A stretch of 64,000 bases of DNA, from the NCBI GenBank assembly GCA_963422285.2, contig CAXXJO010000002.1:1-64000 (forward strand), written 5' to 3'. Positions 44,386 through 52,319 of this stretch are shown one piece after another; the stretch's first letter is position 1, and each line of letters starts with the position of its first letter. The notes under the pieces are model-generated. The model was given only the letters and a program-made list of their open reading frames with translations. It made no database searches and was not told the DNA's origin. This DNA is from VXYL01 sp963422285 (GTDB taxonomy: Bacteria > Pseudomonadota > Gammaproteobacteria > Pseudomonadales > Azotimanducaceae). Position numbers and translations under genes: made by a program.

Positions 44386-45600
44386 TCACTGGCCGAACAC
44401 TGCGCCGAGTTGGAACACCGGCAGGTACATCGCCAGGATCAAACCGCCGACAAGGACGCCCAGCACCGCCATCAGCAGCGGTTCCACCAGGGCGGCGAGG
44501 TTGTCCACGGCGTCGTTCACCTGGCCCTCGAAGTGCTCGGCGGTCTTGCCCAGCATGTCGTCGAGGCTGCCGGATTCCTCGCCAACCGCCACCATCTGCA
44601 CCATCATGTCGGGGAAGACGCCGCTGGTGCGCAGCGATCCATGCAGCGGCTGGCCGGCTGCCACATCGTCGCGAACGCTACGCACCGCGTCGACGTAGAC
44701 GGCGTTGCCCGTCGCATCGGCGACGGAACCGAGCGCGTCGACTAGCGGTACGCCGGCGGACACTGCCGTGGCCAAGGTGCGGGCGCAACGCGCCACCGCC
44801 GCCTTGACGATAATCCGGCCGGCGACGGGCACCTTTAGGAACAGCCGATCCAGGGTGTCGCGAAAGCGTTGCGACCGTCGCCGCAGTGCCGCGAATCCGG
44901 TGCCTGCGATGATCATGACACCGAGCAACGCCCACCACCACGCCTGCATGAAGTCCGAAAGCCCGATGACGAACTGGGTGAATGCCGGCAATTCGCTGCC
45001 AACGCCGGCGAATACCGCCTCGAACTGCGGCACCACGTGAATCAGCAGAATGGCGGTAACTACCAGCGCTGCGACCACCACCAGTAGCGGATAGGTCATG
45101 GCCTTCTTCAATTTCCGCTTGGTGGCTTCGGCTCCTTCCTGGTAGGCCGCGATGCGGTCCAGCATGGTATCCAGTGCGCCGGACTGTTCGCCGACATGCA
45201 CTAGGTTGCGGTACATGTCGTCGAACTGGACGGCAAAGCCGGCCAGCGCCGACGACAGCGGAGTGCCGGCAGCCACTTCGTCGCGTAGGGCTCCGATGAC
45301 GGCAGCGAGCTTGGCATTGGAGACACCGCTGGCCACGATGTCGAACGCCTGCACCAGCGGTACGCCGGCGCGCATCATGGTGGCCATCTGGCGGCTGAAC
45401 AGAGCGATGTCCGCAGTACGAATGCGCTGGCCGATGCGACTGCCGCCGCGCCGACGCTTCTTGCGTACGCGCTTGGCGGTGATTCCTTGCCGGCGGAGCA
45501 GGGCGCGCACCACTTGCGGCGTCGGTCCGGCGAGTTCGCCATCGACGGCGCGACCGTGCCGGTCGCTTCCCGCCCAGACGAAAACCGCTTGCTCGGCCAT
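44386..45600 (-). CDS. pilC: Type IV pilus inner-membrane platform protein
   Basis: A 404-residue T2SSF-type protein with ATG 45600, 5 bp after pilB. Two repeats of the cytoplasmic T2SSF domain begin at RTADIALFSRQMATMMRAGV and at KAAVARCARTLATAVSAGV; the membrane segments LLVVVAALVVTAILLI, WWWALLGVMIIAG and the C-terminal LLMAVLGVLVGGLILAMYL follow. PilC couples the PilB motor to pilin assembly. It is intact and in an operon with pilB on the minus strand. Confidence 0.95.
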   Translation of the reverse strand: MAEQAVFVWAGSDRHGRAVDGELAGPTPQVVRALLRRQGITAKRVRKKRRRGGSRIGQRIRTADIALFSRQMATMMRAGVPLVQAFDIVASGVSNAKLAAVIGALRDEVAAGTPLSSALAGFAVQFDDMYRNLVHVGEQSGALDTMLDRIAAYQEGAEATKRKLKKAMTYPLLVVVAALVVTAILLIHVVPQFEAVFAGVGSELPAFTQFVIGLSDFMQAWWWALLGVMIIAGTGFAALRRRSQRFRDTLDRLFLKVPVAGRIIVKAAVARCARTLATAVSAGVPLVDALGSVADATGNAVYVDAVRSVRDDVAAGQPLHGSLRTSGVFPDMMVQMVAVGEESGSLDDMLGKTAEHFEGQVNDAVDNLAALVEPLLMAVLGVLVGGLILAMYLPVFQLGAVFGQ

Positions 45601-45605
45601 GACCG

Positions 45606-47195
45606 TCAACGCCGCGCCGTAACGCGGTTGATCTCCCGCAGGCTGGTAACGCCCTGCATGGCCATCCTCAATCCGGCGCGGCGCAGATCGTCGTAGCCGA
45701 GGTCTCGCGCCTTGTCGGCCAGCGCCATGCTGTTGCCGTCCGCCAAGACGAGGCGCTGCAGCGCTGGCGCAAGCTCCACCACCTCGTAGATGCCGGTGCG
45801 TCCCCGGTAGCCATGCCTGCACTCGTCGCAGCCGTCGCCGTTGGCCTCAAAGGTCGTCAACCCCACATCCATGTCGGCGGCGGCGAAGCCTTCTTTGAGC
45901 AGCGCTTCTTCAGGCAGATCGATGGGTCGCTTGCAGCGCCGGCAAAGCAGCCGCGCCAAGCGCTGAGCGACGATCAGCGTCACCGAAGTGGCTAGGTTGA
46001 ACGCCGGTACGCCCATGTTGCGCAGCCGAGTGAGCGTTTCCGCCGCCGAGTTGGTGTGCAGGGTGGACAGCACCAAGTGGCCGGTCTGGGCAGCCTTGAT
46101 GGCGGTTTCCGCAGTCTCCAAGTCGCGGATCTCGCCCACCATCACCACGTCCGGGTCCTGGCGCAGGAAGGCACGCAACGCGGTAGCGAAGTCGAGCCCG
46201 ATGCGGGCGTTCACCTGCACTTGATTGATGCCCTCCACATCGATCTCCACCGGATCTTCCGCGGTGGCGATGTTGCGATCCTCCGAGTTGAGCACCTTGA
46301 GGCCGGCATAGAGGGTGGCGGTCTTGCCGCTGCCTGTGGGCCCGGTCACCAAGATCATGCCCTGGGGGCGGCCGAGGGCGTCGAGATAGCGGCGCTTCTG
46401 GTCGTCCCGCAGCCCGAGCTGATCGATGCCCATGCCGGCGGAGGCGGGATTGAGAATCCGCAGCACGATCTTTTCGCCATGCAATGTCGGCATGGTGCTG
46501 GCGCGCAGGTCGATGTTGCCGCTGGCGCCCGCAAGCTGAATGCGGCCGTCCTGGGGAACGCGCCGTTCGGCGACATCGAGCTGTGCCATCACCTTCAAGC
46601 GCGCTGCGAACCGGGGACCTAAACCGGCGGGCGGGCGATGGGCTTGGCGCAGGATGCCGTCGATGCGCAGGCGGATGCGATACGAACGGTCGTAGGGTTC
46701 GAAGTGGATGTCGGAGGCGCCGGCATCGATGGCGTCGAACAGCACCTTGTGGACGTACTTGACGATGGGCGCTTCGTCGGCGGCCGCCAAGTTCGGCTCC
46801 GCATCCAGGCTTGGCAGATTCTGCACGTCGGCTTCGATGTCCGCCAGCAGCGCGTCGTTGCCGCCGGAACGATAGCGGGCGATGGCCTCGCGAAGTTTGT
46901 CCTCTTCGACCAGGATCGGCTCGGGGCGGATGCCGGTCTGGAGCTTGATCTCGTCGAGTGCGCTCAGGTTCGCCGGATCCGCCACGGCGACGAACAGCCG
47001 CGACCCGCGCTTCGCCAGCGGCAGGGCGTTGTAGCGACGCCCGAAGTCGTTATCGACCAAGTCCTTGGGAGTGGTTGCTAGATCGAACGCCGACAGATCC
47101 AGCAAGGGCATGCCGAACTCTGCCGCGGTAGCGACAGCGGATGTCCTTGGATCTGGCGGATGGAGTTTTTCACCAAGTCCGGTGGCAAAATTCAT
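45606..47195 (-). CDS. pilB: Type IV pilus assembly ATPase
   Basis: A 529-residue secretion ATPase. Walker A GPTGSGKTATLY, Asp box AEDPVEIDVEG, Walker B DVVMVGEIRDLETAE, His box STLHTNSA, and the zinc tetracysteine in LCRRCKRP and CDECRHG. The N-terminal domain is short: PilB normally has about 40 more residues before EFGMPLLDLSAFDL, and here only MNFATGLGEKL and a few residues precede it. No Shine-Dalgarno is obvious at 47195, so the 5' end may be altered. It powers pilus extension. Confidence 0.93.
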   Translation of the reverse strand: MNFATGLGEKLHPPDPRTSAVATAAEFGMPLLDLSAFDLATTPKDLVDNDFGRRYNALPLAKRGSRLFVAVADPANLSALDEIKLQTGIRPEPILVEEDKLREAIARYRSGGNDALLADIEADVQNLPSLDAEPNLAAADEAPIVKYVHKVLFDAIDAGASDIHFEPYDRSYRIRLRIDGILRQAHRPPAGLGPRFAARLKVMAQLDVAERRVPQDGRIQLAGASGNIDLRASTMPTLHGEKIVLRILNPASAGMGIDQLGLRDDQKRRYLDALGRPQGMILVTGPTGSGKTATLYAGLKVLNSEDRNIATAEDPVEIDVEGINQVQVNARIGLDFATALRAFLRQDPDVVMVGEIRDLETAETAIKAAQTGHLVLSTLHTNSAAETLTRLRNMGVPAFNLATSVTLIVAQRLARLLCRRCKRPIDLPEEALLKEGFAAADMDVGLTTFEANGDGCDECRHGYRGRTGIYEVVELAPALQRLVLADGNSMALADKARDLGYDDLRRAGLRMAMQGVTSLREINRVTARR

Positions 47196-47349
47196 GGGAA
47201 TGATATTCCATGCTCGAAGCAGCGAAGTTCCAGCAGTATCGTTTTTTTATTTCGCCGATAAAATAGTCGATATCCTAATTTTCTATAAGAAATTGGCCTT
47301 CTTTCATGTAAGCCGTTTGCGCTTTACAGCATTGCGTTTTTCGCCGACC

Positions 47350-47388
47350 TTCTACCGCTCCTTCATCACTCATCAAGGAGCGGTAGAA
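47350..47388 (+). promoter_or_regulatory. RBS-sequestering hairpin in the pilA1 leader
   Basis: A perfect 14-bp inverted repeat: 47350-47363 pairs with 47375-47388, loop 47364-47374 (11 bases). The 3' arm contains AAGGAGCGG, the Shine-Dalgarno of pilA1, whose ATG is at 47391. In RNA the stem would hide the ribosome binding site. No T-run follows, so a terminator is unlikely. This suggests post-transcriptional control of the major pilin by temperature, a small RNA, a protein or coupled translation. Confidence 0.7.
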
Positions 47389-47390
47389 CA

Positions 47391-47858
47391 ATGATTAAAA
47401 AAGCGAGTCAAAGCGGCTTCTCGCTGATCGAGCTGATGGTCGTGGTGGCTATCATCGGAGTGCTGGCAGCGGCGGCGATTCCGGCCTATCGGAACTATGT
47501 GGAGAACTCCAACATGGCCAAGGTCAACGCTCACTACCGGCAGGCCATTCGGTTCGCGGAAAGCGAGTTGCGACGGGTGCGATCGTTGATTTCGATGGGA
47601 ACCCTCACTGCGACGGATGCCGATACGGACTTCACTGCGACGGTTTGGCTCTCGGCGCTGAACGGCCAGGGCGGCACGGCACCGAGCGGTGCGCCACCCT
47701 ACGCGAGCGCTGTGAACGACGCCGGTGGCGTGGTGGGCATCGCCGTCACCGGCTCTTTCGCGAGCAACGACATGGTGATCACGTTCACGCGGCCCCAATA
47801 CGGCGACTTCAGCGAGGGTACCGCGGAGACCCATGCAGTCCGGCTGGAAGACGTCTGA
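47391..47858 (+). CDS. pilA: Type IV major pilin
   Basis: A 155-residue prepilin: short basic leader MIKKASQSG cut before FSLIELMVVVAIIGVLAAAA, with Glu5 of the mature protein present. The C-terminal domain is the short PilA type with no obvious disulfide Cys pair, so the D-loop is not the Pseudomonas kind. AAGGAG precedes the ATG but is inside a hairpin. It is divergent from pilB across an AT-rich 195-bp region and overlaps pilA2. The tRNA-Thr gene lies downstream, as in Pseudomonas pilin loci. Confidence 0.93.
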   Translation: MIKKASQSGFSLIELMVVVAIIGVLAAAAIPAYRNYVENSNMAKVNAHYRQAIRFAESELRRVRSLISMGTLTATDADTDFTATVWLSALNGQGGTAPSGAPPYASAVNDAGGVVGIAVTGSFASNDMVITFTRPQYGDFSEGTAETHAVRLEDV

Positions 47859-48285
47859 GGTGGCCGGCGCGACGTCCGGTTCGACGCGGCTCCCAGATGT
47901 TGCCGGCCGCAAAGGGTTCTCTCTGCTGGAGTTGCTGATCGCGGTAGCTGTGATCGTCGTGATCGCGGCTATCGCGGTCCCTGCATATCGCGGCTACATG
48001 GCGGCGGCCCGGGACAGCGTCTTGGTCAACCAGATGCGATCCATGTCGGTGTTCCAGGAAGACGCCAAACTGCGCACTGGCACCTACGGCGGCGGCACCC
48101 ACGATGCCGCCGCCGATGTTCGATCGCTGGCCGAATCCATCGGCTGGGCACCGTCCAGCGACGACGGCACGATCTACGTCGTCGTCGCCGATGGTGCGAC
48201 GAGCTGGACCGCCACCGCCACCGACGCCACAGGGAGGCAGCTCTGTCGAGCGTTTCCGTCCGGCGAGCCCTGCCCGGCGCCGTGA
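47833..48285 (+). CDS. Second type IV pilin-like protein with long leader
   Basis: A 150-residue pilin overlapping the end of pilA1 by 26 bp. The leader is unusually long, 28 residues (MQSGWKTSEVAGATS ... GRKG), before FSLLELLIAVAVIVVIAAIA. The mature part ends LCRAFPSGEPCPAP with two Cys that could form the C-terminal loop. A later start nearer the cleavage site may be used. It may be a second structural pilin or a minor pilin that shares expression with pilA1 by translational coupling. Confidence 0.87.
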   Translation: MQSGWKTSEVAGATSGSTRLPDVAGRKGFSLLELLIAVAVIVVIAAIAVPAYRGYMAAARDSVLVNQMRSMSVFQEDAKLRTGTYGGGTHDAAADVRSLAESIGWAPSSDDGTIYVVVADGATSWTATATDATGRQLCRAFPSGEPCPAP

Positions 48286-48523
48286 GCGTCGCATTGCATT
48301 CCTTGGCGAGCGCTGTCGGGCAGTGGTCCAGTTTGCATCCGCGTCGGCATGCCCATCACGCAACCGCAAGATGCAGGGGTAGGGGACAGCATCGGATACC
48401 CTATGTGGCGGCATCCGCAGCGACAAGGTTTATCCAATGTCAAACCGGGCCGCTGCCGGCGTCGGTTTCCCTTGGCTTGACGCCGCCGGGCGGGATAGAC
48501 TTCGCGGCCCGAGTCGGCAACGT

Positions 48524-48599
<76 letters not shown>

Positions 48600-48611
48600 G
48601 TTGCCGCGGCT

Positions 48612-49472
48612 TCAGTATTCCCGTCTTCCGTCCGGCGTGGTTGCCACGATGCGCATGGACAGATCGAGAGGCTCCACGTTCTTGGTCAGTTCGCCTACGG
48701 AGACGTAGTCCACTCCGGTACCGGCGATCTCGGCCACGGTGGCCAAAGTGATGCCGCCGGATGCTTCGAGCGGCACTTGGCCGGCGGCCTGCGCCACCGC
48801 GGTGCGAAGATCGCCGAGACGAAAGTTGTCCAACAGCACGCGGTCGGCCCCGGCGTCGGTGGCGGCGGCGAGTTCGTTCAGGTTCTCCACCTCCACTTCG
48901 ACGGTTTTGTCGGGATGGTGGCGCCGTGCCCGTGCTACCGCTGCTTCGATGCCGCCGGCGGCGGCGATGTGGTTCTCCTTGAGCAGGAAGGCGTCGAACA
49001 GTCCCATGCGATGGTTGCAGGCCCCGCCGGCGCGCACGGCGTACTTCTGCGCCGCCCGAAGCCCCGGCAGGGTCTTGCGCGTATCGAGCACCACGGTGCC
49101 GGTGCCGGCCACGGCGTCGACGAACCGCCGGGCCCGAGTGGCGGTGGCCGACAGCAGCTGCAGGAAGTTGACGGCGGTGCGTTCCACCGTCAGCAGACCC
49201 CGCGCCGGTCCGGAGAGTTCGACGAGAATGTCGCCGCCCGCTATGGCGTCGCCATCGGCGACGCGCCAAGCGACTGCGATGGCGGCATCCATTTGCCGGC
49301 AGGCCTCGTCCACCCAAGGCCGGCCGCAGAAGACGCCCGCATCCCGGGTGACGATCCGCGCTTCGGCCCAGGTGCCAGCGGCGATCAGTTCGGCGTTGAT
49401 GTCGCCCGGCCCTACATCCTCGCGCAGGGCCGCGGCGACATGGGATTTGACGGCTTCGACATCGAGTTCCAT
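48612..49472 (-). CDS. nadC: Quinolinate phosphoribosyltransferase (decarboxylating)
   Basis: A 286-residue NadC. Conserved pieces: ALREDVGPGDINAELI, ERTAVNFLQLLSATAT, LDTRKTLPGLRAAQKYAV with the quinolinate-binding Arg and Lys, GGACNHRMGLFDAFLLKENH, VEVEVENL and LEASGGITLATV. It makes nicotinate mononucleotide from quinolinate and PRPP for NAD synthesis. It is convergent with the tRNA gene and divergent from ampD (11 bp), as in other gammaproteobacteria. Confidence 0.96.
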   Translation of the reverse strand: MELDVEAVKSHVAAALREDVGPGDINAELIAAGTWAEARIVTRDAGVFCGRPWVDEACRQMDAAIAVAWRVADGDAIAGGDILVELSGPARGLLTVERTAVNFLQLLSATATRARRFVDAVAGTGTVVLDTRKTLPGLRAAQKYAVRAGGACNHRMGLFDAFLLKENHIAAAGGIEAAVARARRHHPDKTVEVEVENLNELAAATDAGADRVLLDNFRLGDLRTAVAQAAGQVPLEASGGITLATVAEIAGTGVDYVSVGELTKNVEPLDLSMRIVATTPDGRREY

Positions 49473-49483
49473 AGTGCGAGTAT

Positions 49484-50035
49484 ATGTTGACCGTGGCCGC
49501 CGATCATTGGCTCGCGGGCGTCCGGCGGAGGAACTCGCCGAACTCCCATCCCCGTCCCGATGCGAGCGACATCTCCCTGGTGGTGGTGCATGGCATCTCG
49601 CTGCCGCCGGGCGTCTTCGGCACCGGCCTGGTCGAAGCGCTGTTCACCAATGTTCTCGATGTCGGCACTCATCCGGCACTGGCGGATCTCGAGGGCGCAA
49701 GGGTGTCGAGCCACCTGCTGCTTTCCCGGCGCGGCACCCTGACCCAGTTCGTGCCGTTCCACCGCTGCGCTTGGCATGCCGGAGTGTCCAGCTACCGCGG
49801 TCGCGCCTGCTGCAACGATTTCTCTATCGGCATCGAACTCGAAGGCACCGATCGCAGGCCCTACACGGACAGCCAGTACCGTGGCCTGGCGGAGGTGCTG
49901 GTGGCATTGTTCCGACGCTATCCCCGGCTGTCTCTGTCGGCCGTGGTCGGCCATGCCGAAATCGCGCCGGGCCGCAAGACCGATCCGGGACCGGCGTTCG
50001 ACTGGCCGCGCCTACTGCGGACACTGTGCGAATGA
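49484..50035 (+). CDS. ampD: 1,6-anhydro-N-acetylmuramyl-L-alanine amidase
   Basis: A 183-residue AmpD: zinc ligands in SLVVVHGISLPPG (His), VVGHAEIAPGRKTDPGP (His and Asp), with HAGVSSYRGRACCNDFSIGI and ELEGTD shaping the active site. It cleaves anhydromuropeptides in the cytoplasm for wall recycling and indirectly controls beta-lactamase induction. Its stop overlaps ATG 50032 of a sugar-kinase gene that is cut off after 18 codons, so ampD was once translationally coupled to that kinase. Confidence 0.94.
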   Translation: MLTVAADHWLAGVRRRNSPNSHPRPDASDISLVVVHGISLPPGVFGTGLVEALFTNVLDVGTHPALADLEGARVSSHLLLSRRGTLTQFVPFHRCAWHAGVSSYRGRACCNDFSIGIELEGTDRRPYTDSQYRGLAEVLVALFRRYPRLSLSAVVGHAEIAPGRKTDPGPAFDWPRLLRTLCE

Positions 50036-50085
50036 TCGCCGGCTCGGCACCGGCGGGCCGCATCGGCGTCGATCTCGGCGGCACC
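50032..50085 (+). pseudogene. 5' fragment of a ROK kinase gene, interrupted
   Basis: ATG 50032 overlaps the ampD stop and begins MIAGSAPAGRIGVDLGGT, the phosphate-binding start of a ROK kinase. After 50085 the sequence changes to a helicase fragment. The same segment recurs at the start of the intact ROK gene: 50059-50085 and 51212-51238 match at 25 of 27 bases. The simplest reading is an insertion or recombination at the 5' end of the kinase gene. Confidence 0.7.
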
Positions 50086-50086
50086 C

Positions 50087-50521
50087 ATTCGTATCCGCCT
50101 CGCTTACGCCTACGATCGCCAGTTCGCGGTCGACCTCTCCGGCATCCGCACTCTGCCGCACCAAATCGAGGCAGTGTACCACATGATGCTGCCGCAGCCA
50201 CGGCTGCGCTTCCTGCTCGCCGACGACCCCGGCGCGGGCAAGACGATCATGGCCGGCCTGCTCATCAAGGAACTCAAGCTCCGCGAGGCCATCGGCCGCT
50301 GCCTGATCCTCGTTCCGGCGCTGCTGACCATGCAGCGGCAGGAAGAGCTGCTCCGGTTCTTCAACGAACCGTTCCAGATCACCCACTCCGCGAACGACCA
50401 GCAGCAGCTTCTGAATCTCTGGGAATGGGAAGCGCAGGTCGTCTCCTCCATCGACTACGCCAAACAGGACGCTGTCCGGGAGCGGGTGTGGCAGCAACAT
50501 TGGGACCTCGTCATCATCGAC
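50087..50521 (+). pseudogene. SNF2-type helicase fragment (truncated at both ends)
   Basis: The frame from 50087 reads LAYAYDRQFAVDLSGIRTLP, HQIEAVYHMM, Walker A DDPGAGKTIMAGLLIKEL, then GRCLILVPALLTMQRQEELL and HWDLVIID, where it stops short of the EAH of the DEAH box at 50521. It is the N-terminal RecA lobe of a DISARM/HepA-like helicase, different in sequence from the full-length helicase at 21775. No second lobe is found nearby. It is a remnant of a lost defence operon. Confidence 0.8.
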
Positions 50522-50562
50522 AGACTCCGAAGCGGACTGCCCGAAATGCCTAATCTTGCCCC

Positions 50563-50949
50563 ATGACTCTTCCCGGCGGCCCCGCAAACCAGTTCGGCAA
50601 TCGCTACCAGAAGTGGTGGACGGTGTCGCAGCTCGTTCGCATGCTCCATGGCGACACGGAATTCCTCCGCATTGAGCCGCCCGGCGTTAAGAAGAGGGAG
50701 TTCGTCGTGACGGCGGGCGCGCGACGGGAGCTGCACCAAGCGAAGCGCAGCCGCCCGAACGGCAAATGGAGTCTCGCCGCGCTTCATCCAGGAGAAGATG
50801 CACCCAAAGGGGCTGATCGACGACCTGAAGCGTCGCGACCAAGCCGGGCTGTCGCCGAGTCCTGGCATCACACGCTCTGTTCGCCGACTTCAACGGCCTG
50901 CCGGACGAGAACGTCTACCGCCACGACGCCAATCGCTCGAATCGGATGA
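50563..50949 (+). pseudogene. N-terminal fragment of a defence-type protein with nuclease-like start
   Basis: From ATG 50563: MTLPGGPANQFGNRYQKWWT, VSQLVRMLHGD, IRIEPPG-like LRIEPPGVKKREFVV, RRELHQAKRSRPNGKWSLAAL. This resembles the N-terminal domain of large STAND or dsDNA-nuclease defence proteins, in which a GGxxxxGNRYxxxWT start precedes an E-x-Q-x-K nuclease strand. The family match ends near 50780, and the rest of the frame is unrelated sequence. The ATPase and sensor parts are gone. Confidence 0.55.
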
Positions 50950-51178
50950 TCCTGGGCGTTGGAGAGGAGAACAGCGTTGTCCCAATCTTCTTCCGTCTCG
51001 ATCCATCCAGCAGACCGGCGACCCGACAGGTCGGACAGGTGCGCGGCATGCTCGCCCCCGCATGCGACCCGGTTGAAATGAACTCTCTTGCGATGTGCTT
51101 GCGGGAGGAATTCGAAAGCACCTCTCGTCTGAACAGTGGATGGAAAAGAAAAGCAAAAAGTAGTCGAAACAGTAAGGT
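50779..51178 (+). pseudogene. Further unrecognised gene fragments before the ROK gene
   Basis: Two protein-like pieces lie in different frames: RFIQEKMHPKGLIDDLKRRD (about 50780-50845) and ADFNGLPDENVYRHDANRS then RMILGVGEENSVVPIFFRLD (about 50885-51005). I do not recognise either family. With the two preceding fragments they form a 1.1-kb patchwork of truncated accessory genes. The last about 100 bp must provide the start context of the ROK gene. Confidence 0.4.
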
Positions 51179-52282
51179 ATGAACAAAGTTGCTCAGCCCC
51201 AAGGTGGCTTCCGCATCGGCATCGACCTCGGCGGCACCAAGATCGAGGCCGTGCTGATGGACGGGGAGGGTGCCGTGGCGTTCCGCGAGCGGGTGCCGAC
51301 GCCGCGCAGCTATCCCGGTACGGTAGCGGCCATCGCCGCCTTGGTGGCCAGGATCGATGCCGTATCTGGCGGCACGCCGCCAGTGGGCGTCGGTACGCCA
51401 GGCGCCTGGGTGGCGTCGACGCGCTCCATGAAGAATTGCAACTCCACTTGGCTGAACGGCAAGCCGCTGCTCAATGATCTCAACGCCGCGACCGACGCGA
51501 CTGCTGCACAGTCGCCCCGCGATTCCGCTGTGCGGAATCGCCCGGAGGGGCAGGTCGGTGTTGCCGACGCGACTGCTGCGCGGTCGCCCTGCGATTCCGC
51601 CCAGCGGAATCGCCCGGAGTCGTGGCCGGCGGGTGCTGCCAACGACGTCGCTACTGCGCAGAGTTCCCCGCGGGAGGGCCGGGTGCGCATGGCCAACGAC
51701 GCCAACTGCTTCGCGCTCTCCGAAGCCCTCGACGGTGCCGGCCGTGGTGCCCGGGTGGTGTTCGGCGTCATCCTCGGCACCGGCGTCGGCGGCGGCATCG
51801 TGGCGGATGGCCGTTTGCTTCCGGGGGCCAACGCCATCGCCGGCGAATGGGGTCATGCGCCGCTGCCGTACTTCCGCGCCGATCCCGCCACCAGCGCCGT
51901 CGAGCAGAGATTGGCGGATCGTCCCTGTTACTGCGGACGGGTCAACTGCATCGAGACTTTCCTGTCCGGTCCAGGTCTTGCCGCTACCCACCAAGCGCTG
52001 ACCGGCGAACGGTTGCCGGCGGCGGCGATTCCGGCGTCGGCGGCAAGCGTCGACCTCTATGTCGCCATGCTCGCCCGCTCGCTGGCGCAGATCGTCAACA
52101 TCCTGGACCCGGACGTCATCGTGCTCGGTGGCGGCGTCTCCAACATCTCCCGTCTGAGCGCCGATGTGCTCCAGCAGCTGCCTCGCTACGCTTTCACCCA
52201 TGAGGGGCGAACCGCGGTGGCAGTCGCCGAACACGGCGATGCCAGCGGTGTGCTCGGCGCCTGCCGGCTTTGGCCGCCGTAA
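51179..52282 (+). CDS. ROK-family sugar kinase with an in-frame repeat insertion
   Basis: A 367-residue ROK kinase: FRIGIDLGGTKIEAVL, GVGTPGAW, MANDANCFALSEA with the catalytic Asp, ILGTGVGGGIV, GEWGHAPLP and the zinc motif CYCGRVNCIET, VIVLGGGVSN. It probably phosphorylates glucose, fructose or an amino sugar. Between LLNDL and RVRMANDAN it carries about 66 extra residues made of degenerate repeats, where family members have only about 10. The insert precedes the catalytic Asp segment, in a surface loop if the fold is kept. The N terminus duplicates the fragment at 50032. Confidence 0.87.
   Translation: MNKVAQPQGGFRIGIDLGGTKIEAVLMDGEGAVAFRERVPTPRSYPGTVAAIAALVARIDAVSGGTPPVGVGTPGAWVASTRSMKNCNSTWLNGKPLLNDLNAATDATAAQSPRDSAVRNRPEGQVGVADATAARSPCDSAQRNRPESWPAGAANDVATAQSSPREGRVRMANDANCFALSEALDGAGRGARVVFGVILGTGVGGGIVADGRLLPGANAIAGEWGHAPLPYFRADPATSAVEQRLADRPCYCGRVNCIETFLSGPGLAATHQALTGERLPAAAIPASAASVDLYVAMLARSLAQIVNILDPDVIVLGGGVSNISRLSADVLQQLPRYAFTHEGRTAVAVAEHGDASGVLGACRLWPP
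51484..51684 (+). repeat. In-frame palindromic repeat insert in the ROK gene
   Basis: Two units 72 bp apart each contain the palindrome GCGATTCCGC-N3-GCGGAATCGC (51519-51541 and 51591-51613), flanked by similar GACGCGACTGCTGC and CCCGGAG sequence; a third, degenerate unit ends near 51684. The period is 24 codons and the frame stays open. This resembles palindromic elements known to insert into genes in Rickettsia and other bacteria. Confidence 0.8.
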
Positions 52283-52288
52283 TCGTTC

Positions 52289-52294
52289 TATAAT
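52289..52294 (+). promoter_or_regulatory. Likely -10 box of the aceE promoter
   Basis: A perfect TATAAT at 52289-52294 lies 26 bp before the aceE ATG, with AGGAAGGA as ribosome binding site in between. The -35 region about 17 bp upstream falls in the end of the ROK gene and is weak, so an activator may be needed. Confidence 0.45.
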
Positions 52295-52319
52295 GCAGTT
52301 CCGGTAGGAAGGATCGCTT

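Noticed and set aside
47196..47349. A sigma-54 promoter for pilA1.
   Set aside because: The AT-rich region has no convincing TGGC-N-TTGC pair at proper spacing; only partial GG/GC matches were found.
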